A DNA stretch of 64,000 bases from Pachypanchax playfairii (Eukaryota > Chordata > Actinopteri > Cyprinodontiformes > Aplocheilidae). The DNA lies in NCBI GenBank assembly GCA_006937955.1, contig SSNP01000019.1, forward strand, positions 3,076,084-3,140,083, in the 5' to 3' direction. Positions within the stretch are counted from its first letter, which is position 1. Every line of letters begins with the position of its first letter. Of this stretch, positions 37,503-52,008 are shown piece by piece. A program made the position numbers and the translations under genes. The notes beneath the pieces are model-generated. The model did not search any database, was not told the DNA's origin, and saw only the letters and a program-made list of their open reading frames with translations.

Positions 37503-40500
37503 TCACTCGCTGCACTCGTCTCCTTCATTCTGAGACTCGGTGTCGTAAAGTTCCACATGCGGCTCCTCGTCTCTCAGATCGGAGGGATTCATCTGGACGG
37601 GACCGAGCAGTTCAGCATCGTCTGTCCAAAATGATCACAAAACTTTTAAGTGATGGACGGAAAAAGTTTTAACACTTCCAAGAAACATAAACATTCAAGT
37701 TTATGAGACTTTTTGTGAATAAATTGTTACCTGCAGCTTCATCCTGCAGTTGGTTGTTCATGTTTCCCTTCACTTTCAACAGACGTCCATTTGTCATGTC
37801 CTGAAGGAGACGATAAGTTCAAGGTTAGTTTTATTTTTTTCCCCCAACACAATTATTTTTGTTTGGAGGAGTAACATGTCTCGACTCACCTGTTGAGGAG
37901 TTTGTCCATCTTTCAGTAACTGCCTTGTGTAGCTCAGAACAAAGAGGAAGCTGAGGAAGACGAAGTTACTCATCACACCGATGAAGGCTGACAGGACGGG
38001 AAAATAGAACAGCAAATATCTAACGAGAAAAACAAAAATAAAATTACATTGCAGACTTTATAAAGTTTGGACACTTTGTAAAAAATGTAAATCAATCTCG
38101 TAAGAATAGATTTTACTCCCAGTAAAACATAAAAAACACGGGGTATAGTTTTATGTTTTTCAAATTAAAATGATTCTTATATAATATCTAAACTATAAAT
38201 AAAGCTGAAAACTTAAAATATTAAAAAAAAATCTTGCGAGAAAAGAAGATTTTAAGAGAAATCATTTGGAAAGACGTGTTTGGGTTAAAAAAAAAAATAG
38301 CCAGATTAATATAAAGATAATAATTGTTCTTCTCAGGATGTTTGTTGAATTTACTTGCTTAAATGTTTTAAGCTCTGATGCTTCGACCTGTTCCTCAAAG
38401 ACCTGATCAGTAAATGAACTGGTTCAACCAAATCCAGATGTTAACATCAGTTTTCTCTTGGAGACATCAGATTTAAACAATGCCAAAAAAAGGCTGATTT
38501 GTTGCGTTGAGTTTAGTAAATCTGACCTGATACCAGTGAAATGAGCGTGAATGTACAGATGAGACGAGTAGATCTGAACCTTGCTGGACATGATCTCAAT
38601 CAGGGCTGTAACTGAAGGAAGATACTGAACAAAAAAAAGAAAAGAAAGTTTTGTTTTAAATGTGTCAATCCAAATGCTTAGAGCTTTGAATGAAACATAT
38701 ACCCCCCTCCACCCAAACTCACAGGATCGTCCGTGTATTCTGAGAAGAGCTCCACCTCCAGAACTTGTTTCTGCTCTGCAGCTCCACTCAGGAAGGCTGG
38801 GAGGAAGAGCAGCGTTCTCAGAGTCTTCAACAGGTCTGACCGGTAACGCATCATACCCTGATCGCAACGCAGCAGATAAACAGATGATTCCAGGAATCAC
38901 ATGAAACGGTCATGAATGGAAAAACGTTTGAGCTTCACTAAAACTCATTGATTTGGTTACGTTCTCGTTTTTAGCCTTAAACAAAAGGTGATTTCAGATT
39001 TCATCCTTTTATTTGTTCCTGCTGCGATTCTTACAATTCTTAAAATTCGCTTTGTAATAAAAAGTAATGCAGTTCATTGCACCAGCTACAAAGTCAAAAC
39101 TGTACCAATAAAATGATACTACTTATTTGCATCTATGGCTTTTGCTTTAAGCGTTGACAGGAATTATTATGAAAATACGCCATAAAGAATTATTTCACTT
39201 CACCGCTTTAGAAATCCTGCTTTAGAGTAGACGATTTTCTGATCTGTGAGGAAACTGATACTGGATGTTTATGTAGGACTGATCTCCTCAAATAAAAAAT
39301 AAAAAAACATCTAAATCTTATCAGAGCTTTTAATAAATTAAAAAAAGAAGACAGAACTTGTTTCCTTCAGTTTTATCTGTGAAACTAGACTAAGGATAAG
39401 GATTTTAATAAATTAAGGTTGCTAAATTTTGTGCCTTCTAACTGACAGCTGACTTTTTTTTTATATAAACATTAAAAAAGGGAGAATTCCTGGAAAAAAG
39501 TCCCAACATAAATGCCTGATTTAATTGTAAGGAGTCAGGAGGCTGATAAAGATTTCTCGCATCTCATCAAAGTGAACGAGAGCAAAATTTTCTTACCAAC
39601 TGTGGATATATTTTTTTCCTTAAAAAAAAAAAAGAATTATATGAGTAAAGATTGTAAAATACAGTCTAAATTCTGTTTCAAGATAATAAATCCAGGCACT
39701 GCAGAACAAATTTTTAAAAGCCGTCTTCATCAGACGACCATCGACTCCATTGAGCTGCTTAAAATCAGCCGTCTCTCGTCTGAATCTCCAAAACACTGAG
39801 ATCACCTTCTGTTGCAGCGGCACTCCGCACAAGCAAAAGCAGCTTTAATCTGCCTCTGACCGAGCTGTGTGAGTGAAAGGTTATCATGCATCAGCGCTGT
39901 ACTCACAACACGAGAGCTGGAGGCCTTCTGCAGCTGGCTTGCCTGAGAAACACATTGCTTTGTGAATCACTGCAGAATCGGATCACTGCACAGTAAGTGA
40001 TTTGTGTATGGGAACGCAGCAGCATCTTACAGAACGAGCAGAAGTTGCAACTTGGCCTCCGTCCTGAGAGAAACAGGTGGTCTTGATCATGAACATCCCC
40101 ACCTGCTGATTGGTTGGAGAATCAGGCATCTCCAACTGCAAATAGATCCGATACACCTGACCGAATGTCAGCGCCTGCATGTAAAAAAAAAAAAAAAACA
40201 CAATCTCATGATGTCATCTGTGCACTGATGATGCTAATACATGTACATACATGTTTCCTGTTTCTCATCAGAGAGACGTTGGCTACAGGGAAAGAGCATG
40301 AAAAAGAAGTTGGAGGTTCACACTCGGTCCTGTGAGGGGAGGAGAGACAAGAATCAAAACAATTATAGAATAAAAAGATCCATTGCAACACAGACAGAAC
40401 AAGTTAGACATACACACCTGTAGTAATAGTGCACAGGTGTGGAAAAAGCTGCTTTGGGCATGTAGGAGTAGTAGAAGCTCCCGTATAAAAAAGCAGCGAT

Positions 40501-40668
40501 ACAGAGGAGGAAAAGCACAAAGGAGAACACAGTGAATCCCTGCAAAAGTCTCTGACGGATGCGTAAAATCGCCATGGCGACAGCATCCTGGAGCTTCATC
40601 AGGGTGTGACCAATGATGACTGAAAGGTCTTCCACATCTTCTGAAGGCAGATGGCTTTCCTGCTCCAT
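37503..40668 (-). CDS. bscl2: Seipin (BSCL2), ER lipid-droplet assembly protein
   Basis: Seipin forms ring oligomers at ER-lipid droplet contacts and is needed for normal droplet growth and adipogenesis. The ATG is at 40668 (MEQESHLPSEDVEDLSVIIG) and the stop at 37503. Eight coding exons: 40418-40668, 40251-40329, 40031-40174, 38723-38857, 38527-38624, 37890-38019, 37731-37800, 37503-37621, giving about 341 residues. The first membrane helix is at about 45-68 (GFTVFSFVLFLLCIAAFLYG), then a luminal domain, then a second helix at about 237-265 (LSAFIGVMSNFVFLSFLFVL). The N-glycosylation motif PVANVS at residue about 101 matches the human site whose loss causes motor neuropathy. The C-terminal cytosolic tail is acidic and shorter than in human. 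A non-coding first exon probably starts near 41263 (donor complement ACTCAC|CTCGGG). Confidence 0.95.
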
Positions 40669-41262
40669 AAAAATCTAAACATCCAGAAAATTGCAAAGCA
40701 GAGGAACATTTTAACAAACTAATTCAAAAGAGTGTAAAATTAATGAACCGAGCAAGAGGTTGACCCAGTAAACAGCTGATACGTTTCACAATCGTTCAAC
40801 CCAAAAAAGCAAAATGTTCTCTGTTGGACGTTTTCTCAGAAGACACACAGTGTTGAATTCGGGCTCAAAATCAGCCAAATGATGTCAGAAAAGAAATGGA
40901 CAATCCTTTACTTTCAAAAGTAATACGATTTTCAAAACCACTGAGTCTAATCACAGTCACGAGGTTCAGAACTTTCTAATCATTTGACTCCAAACTGTAT
41001 CAACAGTCATCCATCAGTCTGGCAGGAACTTCAGTCCCCAGAAACACAGAATGAACTCAGCAGGTTGTTTATTTTAACTGGATAAAATGTCAATGTCAGT
41101 AAATTCTACTTAGTGTCTCAAACTGGAACTTAAGTTAAAGACTTGACTGTCAAAAACTAAAATTAGATTTATTTACATTTAGAGAGCACAAATTTTAGGA
41201 TGTTTAAAAAAAAACACCAAAAAAGGAAGCACAGAAAGGTTTTATGTGATGTACAAACTCAC

Positions 41263-42857
<1,595 letters not shown>

Positions 42858-43353
42858 GTAAGGCATTTATTGTATTCAAATTATCATTTGGGACGTTAAA
42901 CTACACTGAAAGTGTGCGCAAAATGGAAAAACCAGGCTAATAATTCTGTTTAAATCTGAAGTGTGTAAATATTCAGACGTATATTTATAAATAACTTCTA
43001 GCAACAGTAACTGAAACAACTAGCAAGGTTTGTGTCCAGGGGAGATTTTAAATCAGCGCCTGCTCAGATTATTGACTAAAACATAAAAAATATAAACAGA
43101 AAGGCAGTTTGAAATGAATGCACCCGCAAAAATACTTAAATAAACATTTACCCAAAAATAGAATAAAACTAACTGTGTGTATTCATTTATGTGTAGTTCA
43201 CTAGTATTTACTCAGTTCATTCAACAAATGGAGTTTAATTAAAACAATAAAATACTTACATATTTTATTTATTTATATTATATATTTTAACAGTCTAAAC
43301 AAGCAGCTTCTCAGCGTCTTTAAAGAAAACCTTCTCTGGTCTTCTGACTGCAG

Positions 43354-44181
43354 ATGTCCTGTAACACCAGTGTAACTCACCTCGATGTTTCTCCACTGAG
43401 AAATGTAGAACAATCCTCGATCCACCTCATGCCCTGTGAGATCCAACACAACGGGCCTGCACAGGTCTCACAGTATTTTAATGCTACCATCAAAGATCAC
43501 AAACAAGGTACAGACTGTCACAGTTCGAGCTTTATTGAGTCTAGCTGCAACTCTGAGTTTATTTTTTCTCAATTTCAGAGATGAGTGTGTCATTCAGAGG
43601 ACGTGGGCTGAAGGGACAGGAGATCAGCTGTCCACAGGGCTACACGGGTCTGGTGCTGAAGGAAATCAACAAGCCCGGCTCAGACCAAGAGGTAACCAGA
43701 AAACTGCACAACACTGTATGGAACAGAACTGTTGTATGTTTACATGTTGATGGTCTGTGTGTCCAGGACAGGACAGTTAGGATCTCCTCTGTGTTTAACA
43801 AACTGACCTACTGGAACCTGGAAACTTGTCCAACGTCAGACGACACTGTGGTGATGGCGATGGACTGGCCTGAGCTGGCTGAGGCTGTAAGTTCAGAAAT
43901 CATGATGAAATACATAAAAATGTCTTGTAATTTAAATCTTTATTTGATTTTTTTTTATAACCAAGATGAACGTTTGGTATTGATTTAAAAAGAAAAGGTT
44001 TATGTTGCAGGTATGCAGCTAGTTGTCCTTATGGTTTGTTAGTTTATTTTTTTAATCAAGCTTCAAAGAATAGAAATCATTTTGAACCAAAAATTCTAGA
44101 AAAAAACACTTAGATGTGGATATTCTTGTAAGTGGATGCTGTTTTGTTTCTTTACAGATCCATGGACCAGTAGAGGACTGA
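43354..44181 (+). CDS. rnaseh2c: Ribonuclease H2 subunit C
   Basis: RNASEH2C is a scaffold subunit of the nuclear RNase H2 trimer, which removes ribonucleotides from DNA and degrades RNA:DNA hybrids. The catalytic subunit is RNASEH2A. The ATG at 43354 (MSCNTSVTHLDVSPLRNVEQ) opens four coding exons: 43354-43507, 43579-43691, 43767-43886 and 44158-44181, in frame, about 136 residues. The family wording is clear: MPCEIQHNGPAQVSQYF, FRGRGLKGQEISCPQGYTGL, KLTYWNLETCPTSDD and ending IHGPVED. It is somewhat shorter than the human protein (164 aa), mainly in the central loop. Tandem AATAAA signals follow at 44306-44315. It converges on zbtb3. Confidence 0.93.
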
Positions 44182-45410
44182 ACAGACTGACATCACCTCA
44201 GAATTGCACAAATGAAACAATTTGCTAGTTCAAAACCAACAACAATGAAGAGTTGAGACCTGATGCGTTACTGTGTAACAATATTAATGTCCAGATTTTG
44301 TAAAAAATAAATAAAAAGAAAAAGAAAACAATTCTGAATGGTGAGTGTACATCATGTGATTGACATTGTTTATTCACAACATTTAGATTTTGGACTCTTG
44401 AACCATAAACCCCACCAAGCAATCGTTGCTGCTCCCCCATACTTTTTAAAAAACTCTTAGGATTGTACGGTAACTTCAACCCGATTTGTTGTGCAGCAAG
44501 TATTTAAAAATTATATGAAACAGCACAAAACATGAAATTTCAAAGAGACGTTCAGGCACAGTCCAACTTTAGAAATTAAAATACTGAGGATTCCTTCACT
44601 TCATCTACTCACAATGAAAAAAACATGAACAATTTTAAATTAGTTTGATGAGGAAAAAAAAAAGCACATGGACTACAAAACATCCTGACTGGAGGAGATC
44701 GTTCTCTGATGAGAGATGAAGCATCCCTTCCAACGAGGGAGGATTTAAAAACAAACTTGATGAATTTATCAGACCCACTTAATCAGATATCAATTATAGT
44801 AGTGCTTTGATGCTAATGACGTTTGTTTTTAAGTTATAGAATTCAGACAGTTTCTTTAAGTGAGCAGCTATTGGATTTGGCTTATATAACAGAAAGCAAC
44901 ACAAACCATCTACAATCGATCCCAGTTTACTGATACAGTCACACAAACAGGAAAACATTTCTCAAAACTTACATGATTATAACAAGTTTACATGGCAAAG
45001 ACATTTAAATCCATCTTCTACGTTCTTACTCTGTGGTAAGAATACTTCAAGATGACAAAAGTGTTTATAATTACAAATCTACATTTTAAAAAACCTCTAA
45101 AATGTTACAAAATGTAGCATAACACAGGTAAACAAATTCATTTTACAATCCTAATACACAATGTCAACATGTGAGCTGATCTGACGAGTGAGGGCCACAC
45201 GGAGGGGCCCGTATCAGTTTTTGAAAAGATTGAACTTAATTTTGTTTGATAGAATTGTGACACTTTCACATTTTAAATTATTTTATGGACAGAAACAAAC
45301 CAATAAATAATAAAATAGTAAAAAAGAGAATAAACCGCAGGTGTCAGACCTGTGTCAGTTAACAGTTTACATACATGTTTGGGAACAGATCTGATGGCGT
45401 GTTCTGTGTG
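44182..45410. other. Convergent 3' UTRs of rnaseh2c and zbtb3
   Basis: The rnaseh2c poly(A) signals lie at 44306-44315. The remainder probably holds the zbtb3 3' UTR, which reads leftward from 45411. It is A/T-rich and no gene, RNA or repeat was recognised. Confidence 0.5.
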
Positions 45411-47461
45411 TTAGCTAAGAGCGGGTGGTGGTTGTTGTGTTAGAGACGACTCAGCGTCTGCTTTGCTGCGTTTGGCCGGCAGACTCTGATCATGAGCTTT
45501 GCGGATGTGTCGGTACAGATCACCTGATTGCGTGTAGCTCCGGTAGCAGTAGCGGCACTCATAAGGGCGTTCACGTGTGTGCACGATGGCGTGGCGCCTC
45601 AGAGTGTATGTGCATGAGAAAGTCTTTCCACAGACGCCGCATGTCGGGACATCCTCCACAAAGTTCCCCATGGAGTCCTGCAGCTCATGGAAGTAAGCAG
45701 GAGGGTCTGAATGTTGCCGAGATGTGGACGGGGGAATGAGGGAGGCAGAAAAGGAGGGTGTGTCCTGCGAGGAAGGTCCGGCACCAGAAGAAGAGGACGA
45801 GGGAGAGAGGGGGAAGGAGTAGTCGTTTGAATGGGAGGCGATTTGTAAGAGTCCCTGTGCGTGAGATGAGAGAAACTGAGGGCTGCTCATCTCTTCCTCC
45901 TGGATGTCCTCTTCAAACTCATCTTCCACATTCATCGCTGATTCTCTCTCCACGCTTTGCTCCTTCTCCTCCTCCAGCTCCTCATCAGAAATAACGATTG
46001 CCTCCTCTTTGACTTTTACAGTCTCTCTACCCTGGTTTGTTCTAACTCTGACTCTGGGTGACGCTCCAGCGTCGTCCTCTGGTCCTTGAAGTGTCAGGAT
46101 CTGAGACGTGCGCTGAAAGTCTGAGACCTGGCGCTGGAGTGATACAGCACTCTGAATTTGGATGTGGGGAGCTGCTTGCTGAGGCGCAGAGGGTCTTGGA
46201 TTTGTCTGGAGGTTTGATGTTGGAGCCGTTGGCTGAACCAATAAGACCATCTGCTGTCCCCTGGAAAGAGCATTCCTATGGTCAGACTCAGACTGATCCT
46301 CGGGAGAGGACTGTCGCCGTTCGTCCTGGTGTGAGCTGGCTGAGAGACGGGCTTCTGACCGGCCAAGAGCGACTAATGATCGACCACCAGTCTGGCTCAC
46401 TGGGACCAGAGAGGAAGAGGATGAGGGCTGCTGGCTACTGCTGTAGCTGGTGAAAGACAGACAAAAAGATTTAAACAGGTTTTAACATACGTTCGATTCA
46501 GGATTTCAAGCTGCAAACAGGCTTAACTCACTGATGATAAATTATGGCGCTCTAAAATAATAAAGGTGCAAACATTATGAACTATTTTTAGATTGAAATG
46601 TATTTTTGATTGTTTTGTTTCTAAACCTGTCTAAACCTTGTCAGTGGACTCTTACCTGTACAGCTCTGTGGTGCTACAAGGACTGCAGAGAGCAGATCCT
46701 TTGCCCTGCATGCCCCTGCCCACTCTGTGACCTACAGAAGCAAGTGCAGACTGGTTTATGATCAGACCCTGGGTCTGTTCTCCAGCTGGGGGGATGTCCA
46801 TGCCTGGCTGAGTGGTATCAGCAAGGTCAGGGCTCAAAGGAGTTTGAACTTGCTCCTTCAGTGAGCCTCCACTAGTCCTCTGCTCTGACTTTACAGACTC
46901 CATCCGAGTTCTTTCAGTCACTTGAGATCCAGATGACAGCGGGGCTGCTATGGTGACTGGATCGGAGTGGTCTGCTGCCATGGCCTCCAAGGATTCAGCA
47001 CCATGGTCACCCGCTGTCCCTGGTTCTGCTGCTTTCCTCGACCCGCCGCTCTCTTCAGAGCGTGTGCTGTCTGCTTCAGCCAGAGGCCCTCGTCTCTGCA
47101 GTCGCCTCTTACACACTCTCACGACTTCATTCATATGCAGAAAGCTTGCAGCTGCCAAAATGTCCTCCACTGGAGGAGACTCGTCCAGCTGGAGCACACC
47201 TTCATAGACAAAGTCCAAGAGCAAGCCAAAGGCAGCAGATGTGACAATGTCACTGTCGAGTGTGACGGAGCTGCTGTTGCCACTTGCCCCTGGAGAATCT
47301 GAGTAGAACATGTGGAAAAAAGGGGAGCATGAGGCTAAAACCGCCCGATGAGCCAGGAAACGGGCAGAACCAACCAGTACGGTGCAGTCACACAAGAAAC
47401 CCCGCTGGCGTTGGGAACGTAGAGCTGACAGCAGCTGCTGGGAATGCTGAGGAAACTCCAT
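45411..47461 (-). CDS. zbtb3: BTB zinc finger protein, ZBTB3
   Basis: This is a nuclear BTB/POZ C2H2 zinc finger protein, presumed to be a DNA-binding transcription regulator. Two coding exons, 46656-47461 and 45411-46446, give about 613 residues. The BTB domain covers roughly residues 1-115 (MEFPQHSQQLLSALRSQRQR, FLCDCTVLVGSARFLAHRAV). A long low-complexity acidic middle follows (VIVISDEELEEEKEQ). Two C2H2 fingers lie near the C terminus at about 536-587 (CGVCGKTFSCTYTLRRHAIV, CRYCYRSYTQSGDLYRHIRK). The coding exon begins after an acceptor at 47464 (TTTAG|GTCATG), so a non-coding exon must exist upstream. A donor-like CCTCAC|CTGAGA at about 49347 is a candidate. ZBTB3 is preferred over other family members because of the N-terminal wording and the two-finger layout. 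Confidence 0.9.
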
Positions 47462-47714
47462 GACCTAAACAGAAAAGATAAAAATCATCTAACAGACCAA
47501 TAAACAGACAGTGACAGAAACATCTTCTAAACAATGTGCAACTTTAAAATACAAACATCATACCTTTATAAAAGTGACGAAAAACTACTGCATCATACCG
47601 ATAAAAAAATTAAAAAAGGTACATACACATTATAGTCCAAAACATAAAAAAAAAAAAAAGCAACTGGACTTCTTTTTGTCTCTAAAAACCGTTTCATCTC
47701 CCATCCAAAAGACT

Positions 47715-48053
47715 TCTAACCAGGTTTGGGAGTTTCAGGCTTATAAGTAGTTTGGACAAAGCAGTATTAGTCATACCTGTCCCATCGAGGGGTCGTTATC
47801 TCTTTGTTCCCCGTGACTTGTTTATGCGAGGTGTTGTAGTCACCAGTTTGATTGGTTTGAAACTGCCTTGAAAGTTGAGAGAAAGCAGCATTGTAGGTGT
47901 TGTATAAGTGAAACCTGAGTCCACCTCCCCTATTCGGAGTGGGGTTTTCCTTTTTAACATATATGGCTTCTAACACCTACAATGGTGATTTTAAATCAGC
48001 ATACTGCTTGGTTCAAACCACTTGTAAGCCTGAAACTCCCAAACCTGGTTAGA
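47715..48053. mobile_element. 339-bp MITE with ~50-bp inverted termini and 3-bp duplication
   Basis: The left end TCTAACCAGGTTTGGGAGTT and the right end (read inward) TCTAACCAGGTTTGGGAGTT are identical. The match continues to about 50 bp with a few changes (TTATAAGTAG vs TTACAAGTGG, and CAAAGCAGTAT vs CCAAGCAGTAT). Both sides are flanked by ACT (47712-47714 and 48054-48056), a 3-bp duplication as seen for PIF/Harbinger-type elements. There is no coding sequence. It lies in the zbtb3 5' intron. Confidence 0.85.
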
Positions 48054-48489
48054 ACTGTATTTCTTCAGACTTTGCTTCCAGGCAGCTAGACATTCTTGTA
48101 ATCTATTAACATGCTCTTTATCAATTGTTCTCAGGGTTTTCTAAAAGTCTCTCAAAAGGTTGTCTTTGGCTGTTAAACACCTATTTTCTGACAGTTATCC
48201 ATTTACTTACTCAATTACTTATTTATTCGTTCATTTCTGCACAACACTTAACCCTGGTTTAGGAATCATTCAGGCAGAAAAAAGCTTGTGTGTCAGGTCC
48301 AACGGGTTCAAATTCTGCAGACGGTATTTTACTTCTGACAGTACTTCTGTTGTCCTCCAACTGTCCAGTTTTCTTAAACTTCGATGCACATTGTGCAATA
48401 TCTCATGTCGTGTTCAAGGACTGGACAATAAAACAAGTGAAAAACAAAGTTTTGTAAGACCTTCACGAGCCTGGAGAATACGTGATGAA

Positions 48490-48810
48490 GATTAATTTAA
48501 GATATTTTAAGAACGTTTGGCTTCTTGGAAACAAATATGAAAAAAATAAGATGGTGATTGTTCCATAATTTAATGCCTGATATTGACATACCCAGACTTT
48601 TTTGAGTTTTTCTAACACAAAGCCTTTTTAACTTCATTTTTCCTCTTGAATTGTAGATTTTTTCTATAAATAATTTCTTCAATTTGGAACAATGTGATGC
48701 TTTAAATATTATTTGTGCAGTTTTAAACTGAACCAAATTCTGAAATGTAATGATGTAATGTTTAAATGAAGAGTTTATAACACAGTAAGCATTTTTCAGC
48801 AGTAACAAGA
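48490..48810 (-). mobile_element. Possible LINE reverse-transcriptase tail
   Basis: The minus-strand frame reads LVQFKTAQIIFKASHCSKLK, then YNSRGKMKLKRLCVRKTQ and GIKLWNNHH. This resembles the C-terminal end of fish non-LTR retrotransposon polymerases (typical 'NSRG..', 'G.KLWN' wording). The rest of the element is absent. Recognition is by wording only. Confidence 0.45.
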
Positions 48811-49648
48811 ACAATATAGAAGAAAGTTTAGATGAAATAACTCCTGCGAAAAACTACGTTAAAGAAGTTCGTAAAATATTTGGAGAACTCTGAGATCAAT
48901 ACCACAAGATCAAATATAAAACTCACAGAGAGAGCAGCGTATCACCTTCTTACAGGTTGTCTCCAGACAGTAGAGTCCTCAAACTGTCGCCCTACTTTAA
49001 CGTTTCTCACTTTGCGTTTCCATGGAGACCAGCTTCAATTTGTCGGTCCACCGGCAGGAGCCGAACCTTTTCATGTAACGTTGCATACGAAAGGAAGATT
49101 AGACATACAAGTAAGATACAAAAATCACAAATAACATGGATTGGATCCAATAAAACGCCCAATTCTACAAATGTCATCTAAAAATAAAGCTAAACGATGC
49201 TAACACTAGTTAGCTTTGTTTGCTCAACCTCAATTTTAAGCCCCCGCTGATTAAACGATGGATCGTACGCACAGAAACAGACGCATCTTAAAACTCATAT
49301 TTGTAGCTCATATTTTTTGTCTGTAAAAAGTCCTTCACTCCTCACCTGAGATTTCACACGCATTTATTGTTTTCCCCTTGGCCTTCTTCTGTGATGCCAC
49401 CTAACAGCATCCCCGTATACCACACTGCCACCTACAGGCGGAGAGGTTGAACAGACAGGAAGTGGGATCAAACTGGAATTGTGTTCGCTGGACGTGTTTA
49501 GAGACCATAAAAATAGTGTTCAGTGTTTAGTAGCAAAATATCAAGATTTAATTTAGTTTGTTAAACACCAATGGAGGACAGAACAAAAGTGGAACAGAAT
49601 CAATTTATGATATAATTTAAAAGCTGCTGAACTAGGTCAGAACTGTGC

Positions 49649-51085
49649 ATGGACAGAAGAGGAGGAAGAAGAGGTGGCAGAAGAAAGTGTAATAAGGAGG
49701 TAAGGGATTCAGATCCTTTGGACACTGTCTTATTTGGTCAGTTCATACCTTTTCTTTGGCTGTCACTGGTTTAACAGAGTCTTGGTTCTATATATACACC
49801 AGAGCTATAATTAGAGTAGAATTTGAGTGTGTGATGCCTTTTTTTTTCAACAGGACAGCGATGTACTTCTGTCTAAATCAATGTCTTATGTACTTCGTCA
49901 TGGAGCCAGACAGATGGGTTTGCAAATGGGCACAGGTAAAATTAGACTTTTATTTCTGGTGGTGAATTAGTTAATTACAAAGTAAGATCCTTTCCTGTGA
50001 TCACTTCATTTTGGAGTTGTTTTATGGTCACAATCTGGCTTAAATAGATATTAAACAGAAAATACTTTTTTTAGAGCCGATCAGAAAATAATATGTGATG
50101 AACAATCAGCTGTAATTATGTCTCGTCGCAACAGATGGCTTCTTGTTGGTGGAGGATCTCCTGGCACACCCACAGTTCCACTCATACACATTAGAAGACA
50201 TCGAGAGAGTTGTAGCAACAAATGACAAGCAGCGCTTCAGTCTTCGCTCCCAACCAGAGGATGGACGGCCGCAGATTCGGGCCAATCAGGGTCATACGGT
50301 ACAGGTACGTAGAGCAGCTACACTGAGAGACTCTACAACAAGTAAAAGAAGAAAAGTTTGCCAAAAAATTTAACAGCATCAAAAAGCTGCCTTTCATTAG
50401 TAAAACCCTACATAAACCCTTATCTCATCAGAACCATGTTAATGTTTCTTTGATCAGGTTATGGATTTGGAGCTGAAACCAGTTCTGGCTGGTTCTTCAG
50501 ACTGCCCTGCCGAGGCTGTTCATGGCTCCTACCTCCACAACTGGAGCTCCATAAAACAGCAGGGCTTGAGCCGCATGAAAAGGACTCACATCCACCTGGC
50601 GTCGGGGCTGCCAGGGGACGATGGTGTCATAAGTGGTAAATGCTCTGTGTGTGAATCCAGCAAAGAGAGAGAGAGAGGGCAAATTGGCACACTATGTTGT
50701 ATTTTTTCCCACCAGGCATGAGGAAAAATTGCGATCTCGCTGTGTTTATTGACGTCCCCAAAGCTCTCGCTGGTAAGATCAGCCAATAATGGCTACAGTC
50801 CAATGCGCTACATCCATCCCGTGTGTGTGAAAATCAATCCCTTACAAGTGTTTTATGTGTGTATCTGATTCCTGTAGATGGTATTGAGTTTTTCTGGTCG
50901 GAGAACGGTGTGTTACTGACTGCAGGTGACGCTGAGGGTAAACTTCTCCCTAAATACTTCATCCGAGCCTTAAAACTGAAGCCTGCAAGTAAGTGAAACT
51001 TCAACTCACACAGCATCTTTTAAAACCGTGATGCATTCAGGTACGTTTGTTGTGTTTTTCAGGAAGCCTCTTGCCACTGGAGTGA
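49649..51085 (+). CDS. trpt1: tRNA 2'-phosphotransferase 1 (KptA/Tpt1 family)
   Basis: The family transfers the splice-junction 2'-phosphate of tRNA to NAD+. In animals it may also act as an ADP-ribosyltransferase on nucleic-acid ends. Seven coding exons join in frame: 49649-49699, 49854-49935, 50135-50304, 50458-50635, 50716-50772, 50878-50988, 51063-51085, about 223 residues. A basic tail (MDRRGGRRGGRRK) precedes the winged-helix lobe with SKSMSYVLRHGARQMGL, containing the Arg-His pair of the active site. The NAD-binding lobe has VHGSYLHNW, RTHIHLASGLPGDDG, CDLAVFIDVPKAL and the end LLPKYFIRALKLKP. The last coding exon is only 23 nt. It converges tail to tail with fermt3, as I recall also being the case for neighbours in human. 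Confidence 0.94.
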
Positions 51086-52008
51086 CATCATCAGAAGCTC
51101 CTGCTCCATCCGACTGACTCATGTCGCCATGTTCATGACACAGAGCTGCTTAATGTTTATTTCCATGGTAACATTTATTTTGCAGCAGCTTCCTGTAGAG
51201 GCAACATGAACCATGAAAGAATCTGTTCAGAACCCGCTCTCATTAGAATTTCATCTCTGAACTTGTTCATCAACATAAACATGAGCAGATTTAGCAAAAC
51301 TAATTTCCTGTAAAGACCTTTTCATTAATAAGGAAATTAGTTTTGCTTTTTTTCTGATTGCGTCAGCCGTACTATAACAGACTAAGATATTTTAAAAGGC
51401 ACCATTAGAAGACAGATCAGTTCGGGGAAAACAGGATGCAGACATTGTGGTTTAACGAACAGTCCTAACAGTCACTTGTGAGATATGGAAACACACACAG
51501 ATAACATGTGTGAGGGGAGATAATTAGCTTTCAGGAACAATGAAACATAGCTGCAATGTGACAAGAGATGATGAGTGAAGAGAAAAAAACAAACTGCTGT
51601 GTTTACTTTAGTATACATTTTTTATTTTTTGGTAAATATTCTCATCGGTTAGTAGTTATTTCTCAGTGGAGATAATATGAATCCTTCAGAGTGAAGGTCT
51701 GTGAAGTTCTCCTTCCTGATCGGTGCTGCTTACAAGTTATATGCTCCAGTAAGTTGAAAAAGGTTAGTCAGCTGATGATTTTACAAGCTTTCTGAGTTTG
51801 ATTGTTAAGCCTGCTGATTCTGCATCAGATGTCCTGCAGTTTGAACTGAGCAGCAGCTTATCAGGAATGGATTCAGTCCGAGTACCTCTGGGGTCTTAAA
51901 CTGTGGCATTCATTGATGGAGCCTTTTTTTTTTTTCCTCGCTGCTTCTGTCCGTTTGGTTTTCTGCTCGTGAGACACTTCGGGATTATGATGGATGTATA
52001 TTTCAGTC
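51086..52008. other. Convergent 3' UTRs of trpt1 and fermt3
   Basis: The segment is bounded by the trpt1 stop (51085) and the fermt3 stop (52009). The sequence is not repetitive and no RNA gene was recognised. Part of it, 51600-52008, is probably the fermt3 3' UTR. Confidence 0.5.

Larger units (their letters stand above)
47465..49648. promoter_or_regulatory. zbtb3 5' intron and divergent zbtb3 / trpt1 promoter
   Basis: Reading leftward, a likely zbtb3 non-coding exon ends near 49347. The trpt1 ATG lies at 49649 on the plus strand. The shared promoter is therefore about 49380-49600 and contains an ETS-type AGGAAGTG at about 49458. The intron part holds a MITE (47715-48053) and a LINE-like fragment (48490-48810). 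Nothing further was recognised. Confidence 0.5.

Noticed and set aside
45425..46453. Several plus-strand open frames across zbtb3
   Set aside because: Shadows of the GC-rich zbtb3 coding exon on the other strand.
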